NCBI GenBank assembly: GCA_023439305.1
Contig: JAEXOO010000028.1
Span: 1 to 64,000 of the forward strand
Direction: 5' to 3'
Origin: Pseudomonadota bacterium
GTDB taxonomy: Bacteria > Pseudomonadota > Gammaproteobacteria > Burkholderiales > Burkholderiaceae_B
DNA length: 64,000 nt
Shown here one piece after another: positions 33,463 through 43,593 of this stretch. The position numbers were made by a program, and so were the translations under genes. Below the pieces are notes generated by a model. That model saw only the letters and a list, made by a program, of their open reading frames with translations, was not told where the DNA came from and searched no databases. Each line of letters begins with the position of its first letter. Positions within the stretch are counted from its first letter, which is position 1.

Positions 33463-34020
33463 ATGAATATCCTGACCACGTCCCTGCCGGGGGTTCTCAT
33501 CATCGAGCCCCGCGTTTTCAGCGACGAGCGCGGCTTCTTCAAAGAAACATTCAGCCAGGAGCGCTACCGCGAGCGCGCCGGCATCACCCTGCCTTTCGTA
33601 CAAGACAATTATTCCCGCTCCGGTCGGAATGTGCTGCGCGGCCTTCACTTCCAGCGCACCCGGCCACAAGGAAAGTTGATCAGCGTCATGCGCGGTGCCA
33701 TCTTTGATGTTGCCGTAGACATCACCCCTGAATCAAAGACCTTCGGAAGCTATGTCGGTGTCGAATTAAGCGAAAGCAATCACCGCCAGCTCTGGCTGCC
33801 TCCCGGATACGCGCATGGATTCTATGTGCTAAGCGAAGAAGCGGACCTCAACTACAAATGCACGGACTACTACCGCCCCGACGATGAAGGCGGGCTGGCC
33901 TGGAACTGCCCCCGGCTGGCCATCGCCTGGCCAGTCCAGCATCCCTTGCTGTCACCCAAGGACAGCCGCCATCCAGGACTGGAGCAATTTCAGCTTCCTA
34001 GCCAGCGTGACAGGCCATGA
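33463..34020 (+). CDS. rmlC: dTDP-4-dehydrorhamnose 3,5-epimerase
   Basis: 185-aa cupin-fold enzyme, normal length for RmlC, starting at ATG 33463. Conserved elements: FSDERGFFKETF, NVLRGLHFQR with catalytic His62, Lys71 (PQGKLISV), and Tyr131 (LNYKCTDYY). It epimerises dTDP-4-keto-6-deoxyglucose at C3 and C5 on the way to dTDP-L-rhamnose. It overlaps rmlD by 4 bases. The first two genes of the pathway (rmlA, rmlB) are not here but at 58.2-61.4 kb. Confidence 0.95.
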   Translation: MNILTTSLPGVLIIEPRVFSDERGFFKETFSQERYRERAGITLPFVQDNYSRSGRNVLRGLHFQRTRPQGKLISVMRGAIFDVAVDITPESKTFGSYVGVELSESNHRQLWLPPGYAHGFYVLSEEADLNYKCTDYYRPDDEGGLAWNCPRLAIAWPVQHPLLSPKDSRHPGLEQFQLPSQRDRP

Positions 34021-34988
34021 CACGCATACTGGTGTCCGGCGGCGGCGGCCAGCTCGGCCAGGCCATAGGCTGGCTGAAGTCATCCCGCGTCGAAGCGCAT
34101 TTGCAAACCAGGCCGGCTTCAGCGCAAATTCGGCTCATGCGTAGACCCGTACCGCAGACTGAGAGCATTCACATCCTGCCTCGATCTGATCTGGACATCA
34201 CCAATCCAGAATCCATACATCAGGCACTGGAACAATATCGGCCTGATGTACTGATCAATGCAGCCGCTTACACGGCCGTAGACAAAGCCGAGTCCGAGCC
34301 GGAAGCAGCGCATCTCGTCAATGCGGTCGCCCCTGGCCTGCTGGCGCAGGCCTGTGCGCAGCGTGGGATCGGCCTGATTCATGTATCGACCGACTACGTC
34401 TTCGACGGCCAGGCGGCGCAGCCCTATGCTGAAGACGCACCGACCGGGCCGATAAACATCTATGGAAAGAGCAAGCTCGAGGGCGAGCAGGCCGTGCAAG
34501 CCGCCCTGCCCTCGGCTGTCATCGTGCGCACAAGCTGGATATTCAGCCAGTTCGGCAACAACTTCCTGAAAACCATGCTGCGCCTGGGCCAGGAACGTCG
34601 AGAGCTACGTATTGTGGCCGATCAAGTGGGCGGCCCCAGCTATGCCCCGCATATCGCCCAGGTTCTGCTGCTTCTCGCCCGGCGCTTGGAGGCCGGCGTG
34701 CAAGCCCCCTGCGGCATTTATCACTACGCCGGCCAGCCCGATGTCAGCTGGTACGTTTTCGCCCAGGAGATCTTCCGCCAGGCGGCTCAACTGGGACTGC
34801 TTGCAGAATCACCCGTGCTACGGCCTATTTCAACCTGTCAGTACCCTACCCCGGCACGCCGCCCGGCCCAATCAGGCCTGAGCCAGATCAGATTGGACGA
34901 ACTGTTGGGCGCACAGGCCATTCCCCGCGATTGGCGCGACGGCGTGCATGCAAGTCTGCAAGCGCTGCGCCAAAACCACATAAACTGA
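34017..34988 (+). CDS. rmlD: dTDP-4-dehydrorhamnose reductase
   Basis: 323-aa SDR of the RmlD family. N-terminal GGGGQLGQAIGWL, then DLDITNPESIHQALEQYRPDVLINAAAYTAVDKAESEPEAA and STDYVFDGQAAQPYAEDAPTGPINIYGKSKLEGE with the Tyr-x3-Lys pair. It reduces the RmlC product to dTDP-L-rhamnose. Slightly longer than average (about 300) owing to an insertion of roughly 20 residues after the Rossmann start (LKSSRVEAHLQTRPASA). Stops 18 bases before a bidirectional terminator shared with the atp operon. Confidence 0.95.
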   Translation: MTRILVSGGGGQLGQAIGWLKSSRVEAHLQTRPASAQIRLMRRPVPQTESIHILPRSDLDITNPESIHQALEQYRPDVLINAAAYTAVDKAESEPEAAHLVNAVAPGLLAQACAQRGIGLIHVSTDYVFDGQAAQPYAEDAPTGPINIYGKSKLEGEQAVQAALPSAVIVRTSWIFSQFGNNFLKTMLRLGQERRELRIVADQVGGPSYAPHIAQVLLLLARRLEAGVQAPCGIYHYAGQPDVSWYVFAQEIFRQAAQLGLLAESPVLRPISTCQYPTPARRPAQSGLSQIRLDELLGAQAIPRDWRDGVHASLQALRQNHIN

Positions 34989-35006
34989 TTCCTGGGCTCT
35001 AAATGC

Positions 35007-35034
35007 AAAAAAGGCGCCCGAAGGCGCCTTTTTT
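35007..35034. terminator. Bidirectional terminator between rmlD and atpC
   Basis: AAAAAAGGCGCC and GGCGCCTTTTTT flank a CGAA loop, giving a perfect 12-bp stem with an A run on one side and a T run on the other. It can end both convergent transcripts. Confidence 0.95.
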
Positions 35035-35054
35035 GTGGACATCGTCCGCTGCGA

Positions 35055-35477
35055 TCAGTGCTTGCGCACGTCCCGCAGACGACGGGCAGCGGCTGCCTGG
35101 GCGGCCAGCATGGCCAGCTCGGCTTCCACTACGGCGATATCGGCTTTGTCCTTGGTGTTGCGCAGGGCCTCTTCCGCACGCTTGCGGGCTTCAAGTGCCT
35201 TGGCCTCATCCAGGTCGTGAGCGCGAATCGCGGTATCCGACAATACAGTGACTTTGCCGGGCTGAACTTCGAGTATGCCGCCGGCCACGAAGATGAGTTC
35301 TTCGCGGCCATCTTCCATAACGATCTTCAGCGTGCCGGGACGAATCCGGGAGATCAGCGGGGTATGGCCGGGCAAAATGCCCAGTTCCCCGGCCTCGCCG
35401 GGCAGCGCCACGAACTTTGCCTCGCCGGCAAAGATCGATTCTTCGGCACTGACCACGTCAACATGAAGCTTAGCCAT
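35055..35477 (-). CDS. atpC: F1Fo ATP synthase epsilon subunit
   Basis: 140 aa, standard length. N-terminal beta-sandwich (LHVDVVSAEESIFAGEAKFVALPGEAGELGILPGHTPLISRIRPG) and C-terminal helical hairpin (DEAKALEARKRAEEALRNTKDKADIAVVEAELAMLAAQ region) are both present. The ATG at 35477 is chosen over an upstream TTG because AAGGA lies six bases before it. Last gene of atpIBEFHAGDC; gap to atpD is 9 bases. Confidence 0.96.
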   Translation of the reverse strand: MAKLHVDVVSAEESIFAGEAKFVALPGEAGELGILPGHTPLISRIRPGTLKIVMEDGREELIFVAGGILEVQPGKVTVLSDTAIRAHDLDEAKALEARKRAEEALRNTKDKADIAVVEAELAMLAAQAAAARRLRDVRKH

Positions 35478-35486
35478 GAGCAATCC

Positions 35487-36908
35487 TTACTGAATAGTCT
35501 TGGCTTTCTCGAAAGCCTCGTCGATGGAACCGACCATGTAGAACGCCTGCTCGGGCAGGGCGTCGCACTCGCCGTTGACGATCATCTTGAAGCCACGCAG
35601 GGTTTCAGCCAGCGGCACGTATTTACCAGGAGCACCCGTAAACACTTCAGCCACGTGGAAAGGCTGCGACAGGAAGCGCTGGATCTTACGGGCGCGGGCC
35701 ACGGCCTGCTTGTCTTCAGGAGACAGTTCGTCCATGCCCAGAATAGCGATAATATCGCGCAGTTCCTTGTAGCGTTGCAGTGTTTGCTGCACGCCACGGG
35801 CTACTTCGTAGTGCTCTTCGCCCACCACTTGGGGGTCGAGCTGACGGCTGGTGGAATCCAGAGGGTCCACGGCCGGGTAAATACCCAGGGCGGCGATGTC
35901 ACGCGACAGCACCACGGTGGAGTCCAGGTGCAGGAAGGTGGTGGCAGGCGAAGGGTCGGTCAAGTCGTCGGCAGGAACGTACACGGCCTGGATGGACGTG
36001 ATCGAACCGGTCTTGGTCGAGGTAATGCGCTCTTGCAGCTTACCCATTTCTTCAGCCAGCGTAGGCTGGTAACCCACGGCGGAAGGCATACGACCCAGCA
36101 GAGCGGACACTTCGGTACCGGCCAGGGTATAGCGGTAGATGTTGTCCACGAAGAACAGGATGTCGCGGCCTTCGTCACGGAACTTCTCGGCCATGGTCAG
36201 GCCGGACAGCGCCACGCGCAGACGGTTGCCTGGAGGCTCGTTCATCTGACCGAACACCATGGCAACCTTGGAGTCGCTCAGGTTGTCCATCTGGATAACG
36301 CCGGCATCCGCCATTTCGTGGTAGAAGTCGTTACCTTCACGGGTACGTTCACCCACGCCGGCAAACACGGACAGACCGCTGTGGGCCTTGGCGATGTTGT
36401 TGATCAGTTCCAGCATGTTAACGGTCTTGCCCACACCGGCGCCGCCGAACAGGCCAACCTTACCACCCTTGGCGAACGGGCAAACCAGGTCAATCACCTT
36501 GATGCCGGTTTCCAGCAGTTCCACCGAAGGCGACAATTCGTCGAACTTGGGGGCTTCCTGGTGGATGGAACGACGCTCGTCGGACTGGATGGGGCCCACT
36601 TCGTCGATGGGGCGGCCCAGCACGTCCATGATGCGACCCAAGGTGCCAACACCCACAGGCACGGAAATGGGAGCGCCGGTGCCGGCTACTTCCATACCGC
36701 GACGCAGGCCGTCGCTGGAACCCATGGCGATGGTGCGCACCACACCGTCACCCAATTGTTGCTGTACTTCAAAGGTCAGGCCTTTTTCAGCGAAGGCCGA
36801 GCTTTCGTCAACGAGCGTCAGGGCGTCGTAGACTTTAGGGATGCTGTCGCGGGGGAACTGAATATCCACCACGGCGCCGATGCACTGAACGATGGTACCG
36901 TTGCTCAT
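35487..36908 (-). CDS. atpD: F1Fo ATP synthase beta subunit
   Basis: 473 aa from the ATG at 36908 (starts MSNGTIVQCIGAVVDIQF), preceded by AAGGA; a start five codons upstream is less likely. Walker A GGAGVGKT, DELSEEDKQ-type C-terminal loop (DELSPEDKQAVARARK) and the catalytic GERTREGNDFYHEM stretch are intact. Carries the catalytic nucleotide sites of F1. No insertion or missing residue noted. Confidence 0.97.
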   Translation of the reverse strand: MSNGTIVQCIGAVVDIQFPRDSIPKVYDALTLVDESSAFAEKGLTFEVQQQLGDGVVRTIAMGSSDGLRRGMEVAGTGAPISVPVGVGTLGRIMDVLGRPIDEVGPIQSDERRSIHQEAPKFDELSPSVELLETGIKVIDLVCPFAKGGKVGLFGGAGVGKTVNMLELINNIAKAHSGLSVFAGVGERTREGNDFYHEMADAGVIQMDNLSDSKVAMVFGQMNEPPGNRLRVALSGLTMAEKFRDEGRDILFFVDNIYRYTLAGTEVSALLGRMPSAVGYQPTLAEEMGKLQERITSTKTGSITSIQAVYVPADDLTDPSPATTFLHLDSTVVLSRDIAALGIYPAVDPLDSTSRQLDPQVVGEEHYEVARGVQQTLQRYKELRDIIAILGMDELSPEDKQAVARARKIQRFLSQPFHVAEVFTGAPGKYVPLAETLRGFKMIVNGECDALPEQAFYMVGSIDEAFEKAKTIQ

Positions 36909-36953
36909 GTTGAGTCCTTGCAATATAACTTTGATGGTATGCCTTTGCCGTGA

Positions 36954-37865
36954 TTAGACGGCAGCGGCACCCCCCACGATTTCGGAGATTTCCTTGGTAA
37001 TCGCTGCTTGGCGGGTCTTGTTGTAGACCAGCTGAAGCTCACCGATCACGGACTTCGCGTTGTCCGAAGCGGCCTTCATGGCCACCATACGGGCAGACTG
37101 CTCAGAAGCCATGTTCTCGGCGACTGCCTGGAATACCAGACCTTCCACGTAACGCATCAGCAAGTCGTCGATCACGGACTTGGCATCAGGTTCGTAGATG
37201 TAATCCCAACCGTATTCGGAGGAATTGACCGCACCGCTTTCAGCGTTGACCTGGTCGCCGGCCTGGAATGGATCCTTCAGGCCGGTAGGCAGAGGCAATA
37301 GGCGAATGAACGTCGGGTCTTGCTTCATCGTATTGACGAAGCGGCTGGACGCCAGGTAGACGGCGTCGATGCGACCTTCCACGAAATCATCGATCTGCAC
37401 CTTGATGGCGCCGATCAGACGTTCCAGGTTGGGCGCGTCGCCCAGACCGACTTCCTGAGAAACCAGCTTGGCGCCAACACGAGCCAACGTGCCGGCGGCC
37501 TTCCCACCCAATGCGGTTATCTGCACCGAAATACCCTTGTCCTCGAACTCGCGCAGACGCGCAAGAACCAGACGCAGGATGTTGGTGTTCAAGCCGCCGC
37601 ACAGACCTTTGTCGGTGCTGACTGCAACAATACCAACAGCCTTGATTTCGGCGGGCTCAACCATGTAGGGGTGAGTGTAGTCGGGATGCGCCTGCATCAG
37701 GTGCGAAGCGATCTCGCGCACCTTGTCTGCATAGGGACGGCCGGCCCGCATCCGTTCCTGCGCCTTGCGCATCTTGGATGCCGCCACCATCTCCATGGCT
37801 TTGGTGATCTTGCGCGTGTTTTGCACGCTCTTGATCTTAGTACGAATTTCCTTGATTCCGGCCAT
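36954..37865 (-). CDS. atpG: F1Fo ATP synthase gamma subunit
   Basis: 303 aa from ATG 37865 (MAGIKEIRTKIKSVQNTRKI), which has AGGAAAG before it; an upstream start seven codons earlier is unlikely. Both terminal coiled-coil helices that form the rotor shaft are recognisable (KITKAMEMVAASKMRKAQ at the start; NAKSVIGELQLVYNKTRQAAITKEISEIVGG at the end). Slightly longer than the E. coli protein (287 aa), as usual in betaproteobacteria. Confidence 0.96.
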   Translation of the reverse strand: MAGIKEIRTKIKSVQNTRKITKAMEMVAASKMRKAQERMRAGRPYADKVREIASHLMQAHPDYTHPYMVEPAEIKAVGIVAVSTDKGLCGGLNTNILRLVLARLREFEDKGISVQITALGGKAAGTLARVGAKLVSQEVGLGDAPNLERLIGAIKVQIDDFVEGRIDAVYLASSRFVNTMKQDPTFIRLLPLPTGLKDPFQAGDQVNAESGAVNSSEYGWDYIYEPDAKSVIDDLLMRYVEGLVFQAVAENMASEQSARMVAMKAASDNAKSVIGELQLVYNKTRQAAITKEISEIVGGAAAV

Positions 37866-37962
37866 CACACTTTCCTGTAAGGGCATTGTCGGGAGACTGG
37901 CGAGGACGCCCGCCTCCCGCTAATCGTGACGCCGGAAGCACTCCGGCGCCTGCCTGCAGTGA

Positions 37963-39504
<1,542 letters not shown>

Positions 39505-39540
39505 GTTCAGACTCCTGAAATCCTGTTTACTGACTCGCGC

Positions 39541-40080
39541 TTATGCGGTCAGCGTATCGCGCATGCTGGCCAGCCGGGCCTGCACGGAAGTGTCGAGCAC
39601 CTGGTCACCAACGATCACCCGAATACCGCCGATCAGATCAGCGTCGACGGTAACAGTCGGCTTAAGCTTCAGGCCAAACTTCTTTTCCAGGCCGGCAACC
39701 AGCTCGCTGACTTGCGTCTCGCTGAGCGGGAAAGCGCTGGTAATCTGCGCCTGCGCCGTGCCTTCTTGTTGGTGCTTCAATAGATCGAACTGCTCTGCAA
39801 TCTGCGGCAACAGCAAGATGCGCTGGTTATCCACCAGCAGTTCGAGAAAGTTGCGAGCCTTTTCCGAGACCTGAGACTTGATCAGGCCTGTAAAAAGTTC
39901 GAGACGCTGCCCATTATTCAGGCGCGGATCGTTCAGTGCCTCGCGCACATCGTGAAGACCGGCCACCTGAGCCATTTCGGACAACAGGGCCGACCACGAT
40001 TCGAGTCCCTGGCTGTCGTCGCGCACAGCGGCGAACAGGGCCTCGGCGTAAGGTCTGGCAATAGTCGATAGTTCAGCCAT
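39541..40080 (-). CDS. atpH: F1Fo ATP synthase delta subunit
   Basis: 179 aa. OSCP/delta family: MAELSTIARPYAEALF start, NFLELLVDNQRILLLPQIAEQFD in the middle and the C-terminal VDADLIGGIRVIVGDQVLDTSVQARL signature. Links the peripheral stalk to the alpha subunits. 14 bases separate it from atpF. Confidence 0.96.
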   Translation of the reverse strand: MAELSTIARPYAEALFAAVRDDSQGLESWSALLSEMAQVAGLHDVREALNDPRLNNGQRLELFTGLIKSQVSEKARNFLELLVDNQRILLLPQIAEQFDLLKHQQEGTAQAQITSAFPLSETQVSELVAGLEKKFGLKLKPTVTVDADLIGGIRVIVGDQVLDTSVQARLASMRDTLTA

Positions 40081-40094
40081 GGCCTGCCTTGAGT

Positions 40095-40565
40095 TTAAAG
40101 TTCAGCCTTGAGCTGTTCAAGCAGCTCGGCATGCGCTTTCGCGTCAACTTCGCGTCGCAGGATCTGCTCGGCACCCTTGACGGCCAGAGCGGCGACTTCG
40201 CCACGCAGACCTTCACGTACACGTTGCACTTCCTGAGCAGCGTCTTGCTGGGCCTGGGCGATGATGCGGGCTTTTTCTGCCTCGGCGTCACGGCGGGCCT
40301 GCTCCAGCAGGGTTGTTGCCTGTTTTTCGGCGTCGACAATCCGTTGATGGTTGTCGGACTTGGCCGACGCTTCCATCAGGCTGATACGCGCTTGCGCCTG
40401 GGCCAGGTCTGCCTTGCCCTTGTCGGCGGCGGCCAGGCCGTCGGCGATTTTCTGGCGACGATCATCGATTGCTTTCGTCAGTGGCGGCCATACGAATTTC
40501 ATCGTAAACCAGGCCAAAACGAAAAACACGATCATCTGGAAAAAGAGAGTCGCGTTTAAGTTCAC
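40095..40565 (-). CDS. atpF: F1Fo ATP synthase b subunit
   Basis: 156 aa, one N-terminal membrane helix (FFQMIVFFVLAWFTMKFVWPPL) followed by a long charged coiled coil rich in Ala, Glu, Lys and Arg, as in all bacterial b subunits. Forms the peripheral stalk dimer. The gap to atpE (150 bases) contains a stem-loop. Confidence 0.96.
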   Translation of the reverse strand: MNLNATLFFQMIVFFVLAWFTMKFVWPPLTKAIDDRRQKIADGLAAADKGKADLAQAQARISLMEASAKSDNHQRIVDAEKQATTLLEQARRDAEAEKARIIAQAQQDAAQEVQRVREGLRGEVAALAVKGAEQILRREVDAKAHAELLEQLKAEL

Positions 40566-40637
40566 GGTCGTATCCCTTCAATACCACGTGTGCCGGATGC
40601 TGGATTGCGTCCCGACACCTGTATGTTCAAGTCGGCA

Positions 40638-40670
40638 GCGGTGCATGTTCGTAAGTGAGCACTGCACCGC
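40638..40670 (-). promoter_or_regulatory. Stem-loop in the atpE-atpF intercistronic gap
   Basis: GCGGTGCA pairs with TGCACCGC, and inside it TGTTC pairs with GAGCA past one bulged C, making about 13 pairs. It follows atpE, whose product is needed at about tenfold higher copy than the others. A role in protecting or partly attenuating the mRNA is inferred from position. Confidence 0.5.
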
Positions 40671-40715
40671 CAACGACTGCCTGTCCGCCTGTAAGAAAAC
40701 AGCGGACCCGCCCTA

Positions 40716-40958
40716 TTACCCAACAAATGGGTTGGCGAATGCAAACAGCATGGCGATACCGACACCGATCAGGAAGGCAGCATCGATCAGACCGGCCAGC
40801 AGGAACATCTTGGTTTGCAGAGCGTTCATCAGTTCAGGCTGACGAGCCGATGCTTCCAGATATTTACCACCCATCAGGGCGATACCAATGCAAGCGCCGA
40901 AAGCGCCCAGGCCGATGATGATACCGCAAGCAAGAGCAACGAAAGCGACGTTGGTCAT
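40716..40958 (-). CDS. atpE: F1Fo ATP synthase c subunit (proteolipid)
   Basis: 80-aa hairpin of two membrane helices joined by the polar loop ARQPEL. Ion-carrying carboxylate is Asp59 in LAGLIDAAFLIGVG. The flanking residues lack the Gln/Glu plus Ser-Thr set of sodium-type rings, so a proton ring is expected. First helix glycine-rich (GIIIGLGAFGACIGIALMGG). Confidence 0.97.
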   Translation of the reverse strand: MTNVAFVALACGIIIGLGAFGACIGIALMGGKYLEASARQPELMNALQTKMFLLAGLIDAAFLIGVGIAMLFAFANPFVG

Positions 40959-41060
40959 GACAACTCCTTGGTTAAAAATCAGGTGTAAATCAAAAAATCA
41001 AATAAGCGTGCGCAAGCGAACCTGCATCCCGACCAGACCCCATTGCCCGGTCGGAAACTG

Positions 41061-41942
41061 TTAATGGCCTTCGTGAGCTTGCCCGATGTAGACGAGGGTA
41101 AGCATCATGAAAATAAACGCCTGCAGCAGCACGATCAGAATGTGGAAGATCGCCCATACAGAACCGGCCAGAATGTGACCGATACCCAGACCCAGGCTGG
41201 CGCCATTAAACCCAGTCCATGCACCGCCCAGCAGAGCGATCAGCATGAAAACCAATTCACCGGCAAACATATTGCCGAACAACCGCATGCCCAGAGATAC
41301 CGACTTGGCTGCGTATTCAATGCAGTTCAGCAGGAAGTTGAAGGGGGCAAGCACGACGGCCATGATGCCGCTGGCTGCGAATGGTGCAGTAAACAGTTCT
41401 TTGACAAAACCGCCGGGGTGCTTGATCTTGATGCCGTAGTAGAACATCAGCAGCAGCACGCCCATCGACATGCCCATAGGCACGTTCAGGTCGGCGGTGG
41501 GCAGAATACGGTGGTAATACAGAGGATCGCCGTGCTCGGCGCCCAGACCGGTCTTCTGGAAGATCCAGGCCAGGCCGTCGACGGGCAGCAAGTCCAGGAT
41601 GTTCATCATGATGATCCACAGGAAGACGGTCAGCGCCAGGGGCGAGACGAACTTGCGCGATTCAGCATTGGGAACGATGGATTTGGCCTGGTCTTCGACC
41701 CAGTCGACCAGCATTTCGACGAACGACTGCAGGCGGCCCGGCACGCCGGCGGTCACGCCCGATGCAGCGCGCCACATGAAGAACACCACGATCAGGCCCA
41801 TCAGCAGGGACCAGAACATGGAGTCGTAGTTAATGACACCGAAGTTGGCGAGAACGTCCTGTTTTTCACCTACGTTGTTCAAGTGAACCAAGTGGTGTTG
41901 GATGTACCCTGACTGAGGCGAAATATCACTAGCAGCAGCCAT
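41061..41942 (-). CDS. atpB: F1Fo ATP synthase a subunit
   Basis: 293 aa, multi-spanning stator of the proton channel. The essential arginine lies in SVSLGMRLFGNMFAGELVFML, and the His/Glu region near the C-terminus (MMLTLVYIGQAHEGH) is present. Longer than E. coli AtpB (271) mainly in the N-terminal and loop regions, common in betaproteobacteria. 102 bases upstream of atpE. Confidence 0.96.
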   Translation of the reverse strand: MAAASDISPQSGYIQHHLVHLNNVGEKQDVLANFGVINYDSMFWSLLMGLIVVFFMWRAASGVTAGVPGRLQSFVEMLVDWVEDQAKSIVPNAESRKFVSPLALTVFLWIIMMNILDLLPVDGLAWIFQKTGLGAEHGDPLYYHRILPTADLNVPMGMSMGVLLLMFYYGIKIKHPGGFVKELFTAPFAASGIMAVVLAPFNFLLNCIEYAAKSVSLGMRLFGNMFAGELVFMLIALLGGAWTGFNGASLGLGIGHILAGSVWAIFHILIVLLQAFIFMMLTLVYIGQAHEGH

Positions 41943-41999
41943 CTGTATTTACCCTGTGATGTATACGTTAAGGGACCAAGCCCGTGAAACAAAAATTCG

Positions 42000-42485
42000 T
42001 TATGGCAGCTTGCGGAAAACCAGCAGCAGCGCATAGCCCTTCAAGACACACAGCAAGCCCAGCAGCAGGGCCGGCCAGACCAGCCAGCCTGTATTTGCCC
42101 AGGCGGCGAGCGCCAGTGTCAGTACCGCAACGCCCAGCTTGAAGGCCTCTCCCCAGAAAAAAGAGAGTGCGCTGGCGTTTCCGCCCCCCATCAAGCCCAG
42201 CAAAAGACGCACCGCGAACAATGCGTTGGGCACAAAATAAGCAGCCGCACCAATCAGTGCCGAGGCTGCTGCATTTGCGCCGGAAACCCATGCCGACAGA
42301 ATGATCGCCAGCAAGGCCATGAAAGCCTGGGCCGCCAAGGTATGCACGATTCCCTTGCTTGCTCGCTGCGCCATGCGGGCGCGCTGTTCAAGCGAAAGAA
42401 CGACGGGTTCAGAAAAAGACGAAGCGCCTTTTGCTGCCCGCACCGCATCTTCGGTGCCTGTCTGCTGATCGACCGGCTGATTCAT
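42000..42485 (-). CDS. atpI: ATP synthase-associated protein AtpI
   Basis: 161-aa membrane protein with four hydrophobic helices, first gene of the atp operon. Residues such as AYFVPNALFAVRLLLG and SFFWGEAFKLGVAVLTLAL match the AtpI/ATP synthase subunit I family, which assists c-ring assembly or ion supply. The first 40 residues are polar and not conserved. Confidence 0.85.
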   Translation of the reverse strand: MNQPVDQQTGTEDAVRAAKGASSFSEPVVLSLEQRARMAQRASKGIVHTLAAQAFMALLAIILSAWVSGANAAASALIGAAAYFVPNALFAVRLLLGLMGGGNASALSFFWGEAFKLGVAVLTLALAAWANTGWLVWPALLLGLLCVLKGYALLLVFRKLP

Positions 42486-42612
42486 AGTAGGAAAAACTCG
42501 GATAAAGTTGTGTAGAGGGATGTGCTACAACTACAGACCCGCAAGGCCTTGCCCACCCCATCCGCGCAAAGTTATCGGCCCATTAAAAATGCCGCTGGCG
42601 TCAAACCCATAA

Positions 42613-42642
42613 AGTATAGCGTCTTTTTTTTGTTGCAAGCAA
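42613..42642 (-). promoter_or_regulatory. Probable promoter of the atp operon
   Basis: On the minus strand, TTGCTT (42642-42637) and TATACT (42618-42613) are separated by 18 bases that include a run of eight A. The -10 is about 130 bases before the atpI start. No other good sigma-70 pair was seen in this gap. Confidence 0.6.
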
Positions 42643-42719
42643 ATTGAGTCAGGCTCGTTTCAGCTTGGACGCGGGGTCGTGGCGACGCAGAATCAAGAAG
42701 AACAAGGGGCCGGAGAATT

Positions 42720-42749
42720 TTGTAACGTTGCAGCGCAGCAACTTTACAA
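42720..42749. repeat. Stem-loop between the enoyl-CoA hydratase gene and atpI
   Basis: TTGTAA-C-GTTGC and GCAAC-T-TTACAA form 11 pairs with one mismatch around a 6-base loop. Further out GGGTCGT (42674) and ACGACCC (42749) can also pair. It starts 34 bases after the hydratase stop codon. No T run follows, so it is not a standard terminator; it may end or stabilise the hydratase mRNA. Confidence 0.5.
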
Positions 42750-42782
42750 CGACCCGCATGTTTTCATTGACTTTTAAATAGT

Positions 42783-43559
42783 TTACTTGTGCTTGAAGTC
42801 GGGCTTGCGCTTCTCGATAAAGGCCCGCATGCCCTCTTTCTGGTCATCAGTCGCGAACAAGGCATGGAAGTTGCGCCGCTCGAACAGCAACCCTTCTTCC
42901 AGGGACGATTCAAACGCGCGGTTCACGCATTCCTTGGCCATCAGAACAGACGGCAGGGACATGCTGGCGATGACCGTTGCAGCTTCCAGCGCTTCGTCGA
43001 GCAAAGTGTCGGCGGAGACCACCCGTGACACCAGGCCGGCACGCTCGGCTTCTTCGGCATTCATCATGCGCGCGGTCAGAACCAGATCCATGGCCTTGCC
43101 CTTGCCCACGGCGCGCGGCAGACGCTGCGTGCCGCCGAAACCGGGGATGACGCCCAGCTTGATCTCCGGCTGGCCGAAACGAGCGGTATCCGCGGCGATG
43201 ATGAAATCACACAGCATGGCCAGCTCGCAGCCGCCGCCCAGCGCATATCCGGCTACGGCGGCAATAATGGGCTTGCGGATGCGACGCAGTTCCTGCCAGG
43301 CGCCGCCCAGATAATCCTGCGAAGACACGTCCTGGTAGGTCCAATCCTTCATGGCGCCGATATCGGCGCCCGCGGCAAAGGCCTTTTCATTGCCTGTCAG
43401 CACCAGACAACCGATATTGTCATCGGCCTCGAACTGCTGCACCAGGGCGTGCAGTTCGGCAATGACTTCGTTGCTGAGCGCATTCAGAGCTTTGGGACGG
43501 TTTAATGTCAATAAAGCAACACGACCATGCACCTCTGCTTTGACCAAGGGTTCGTTCAT
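42783..43559 (-). CDS. Enoyl-CoA hydratase
   Basis: 258-aa crotonase-fold enzyme starting at ATG 43559 (GGGAG upstream; a start five codons earlier is unlikely). Oxyanion-hole segments FAAGADIGAM and GYALGGGCELAML, and the two catalytic glutamates Glu112 and Glu132 (FGQPEIKLGVIPGFGGTQRL), match mitochondrial-type short-chain enoyl-CoA hydratase. It hydrates trans-2-enoyl-CoA in beta-oxidation or aromatic-acid degradation. Stands alone, divergent from the M61 peptidase gene with about 35 bases between starts. Confidence 0.92.
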   Translation of the reverse strand: MNEPLVKAEVHGRVALLTLNRPKALNALSNEVIAELHALVQQFEADDNIGCLVLTGNEKAFAAGADIGAMKDWTYQDVSSQDYLGGAWQELRRIRKPIIAAVAGYALGGGCELAMLCDFIIAADTARFGQPEIKLGVIPGFGGTQRLPRAVGKGKAMDLVLTARMMNAEEAERAGLVSRVVSADTLLDEALEAATVIASMSLPSVLMAKECVNRAFESSLEEGLLFERRNFHALFATDDQKEGMRAFIEKRKPDFKHK

Positions 43560-43593
43560 GCTGACTCCCAACAAAATTAAATAGAATAAGGCT

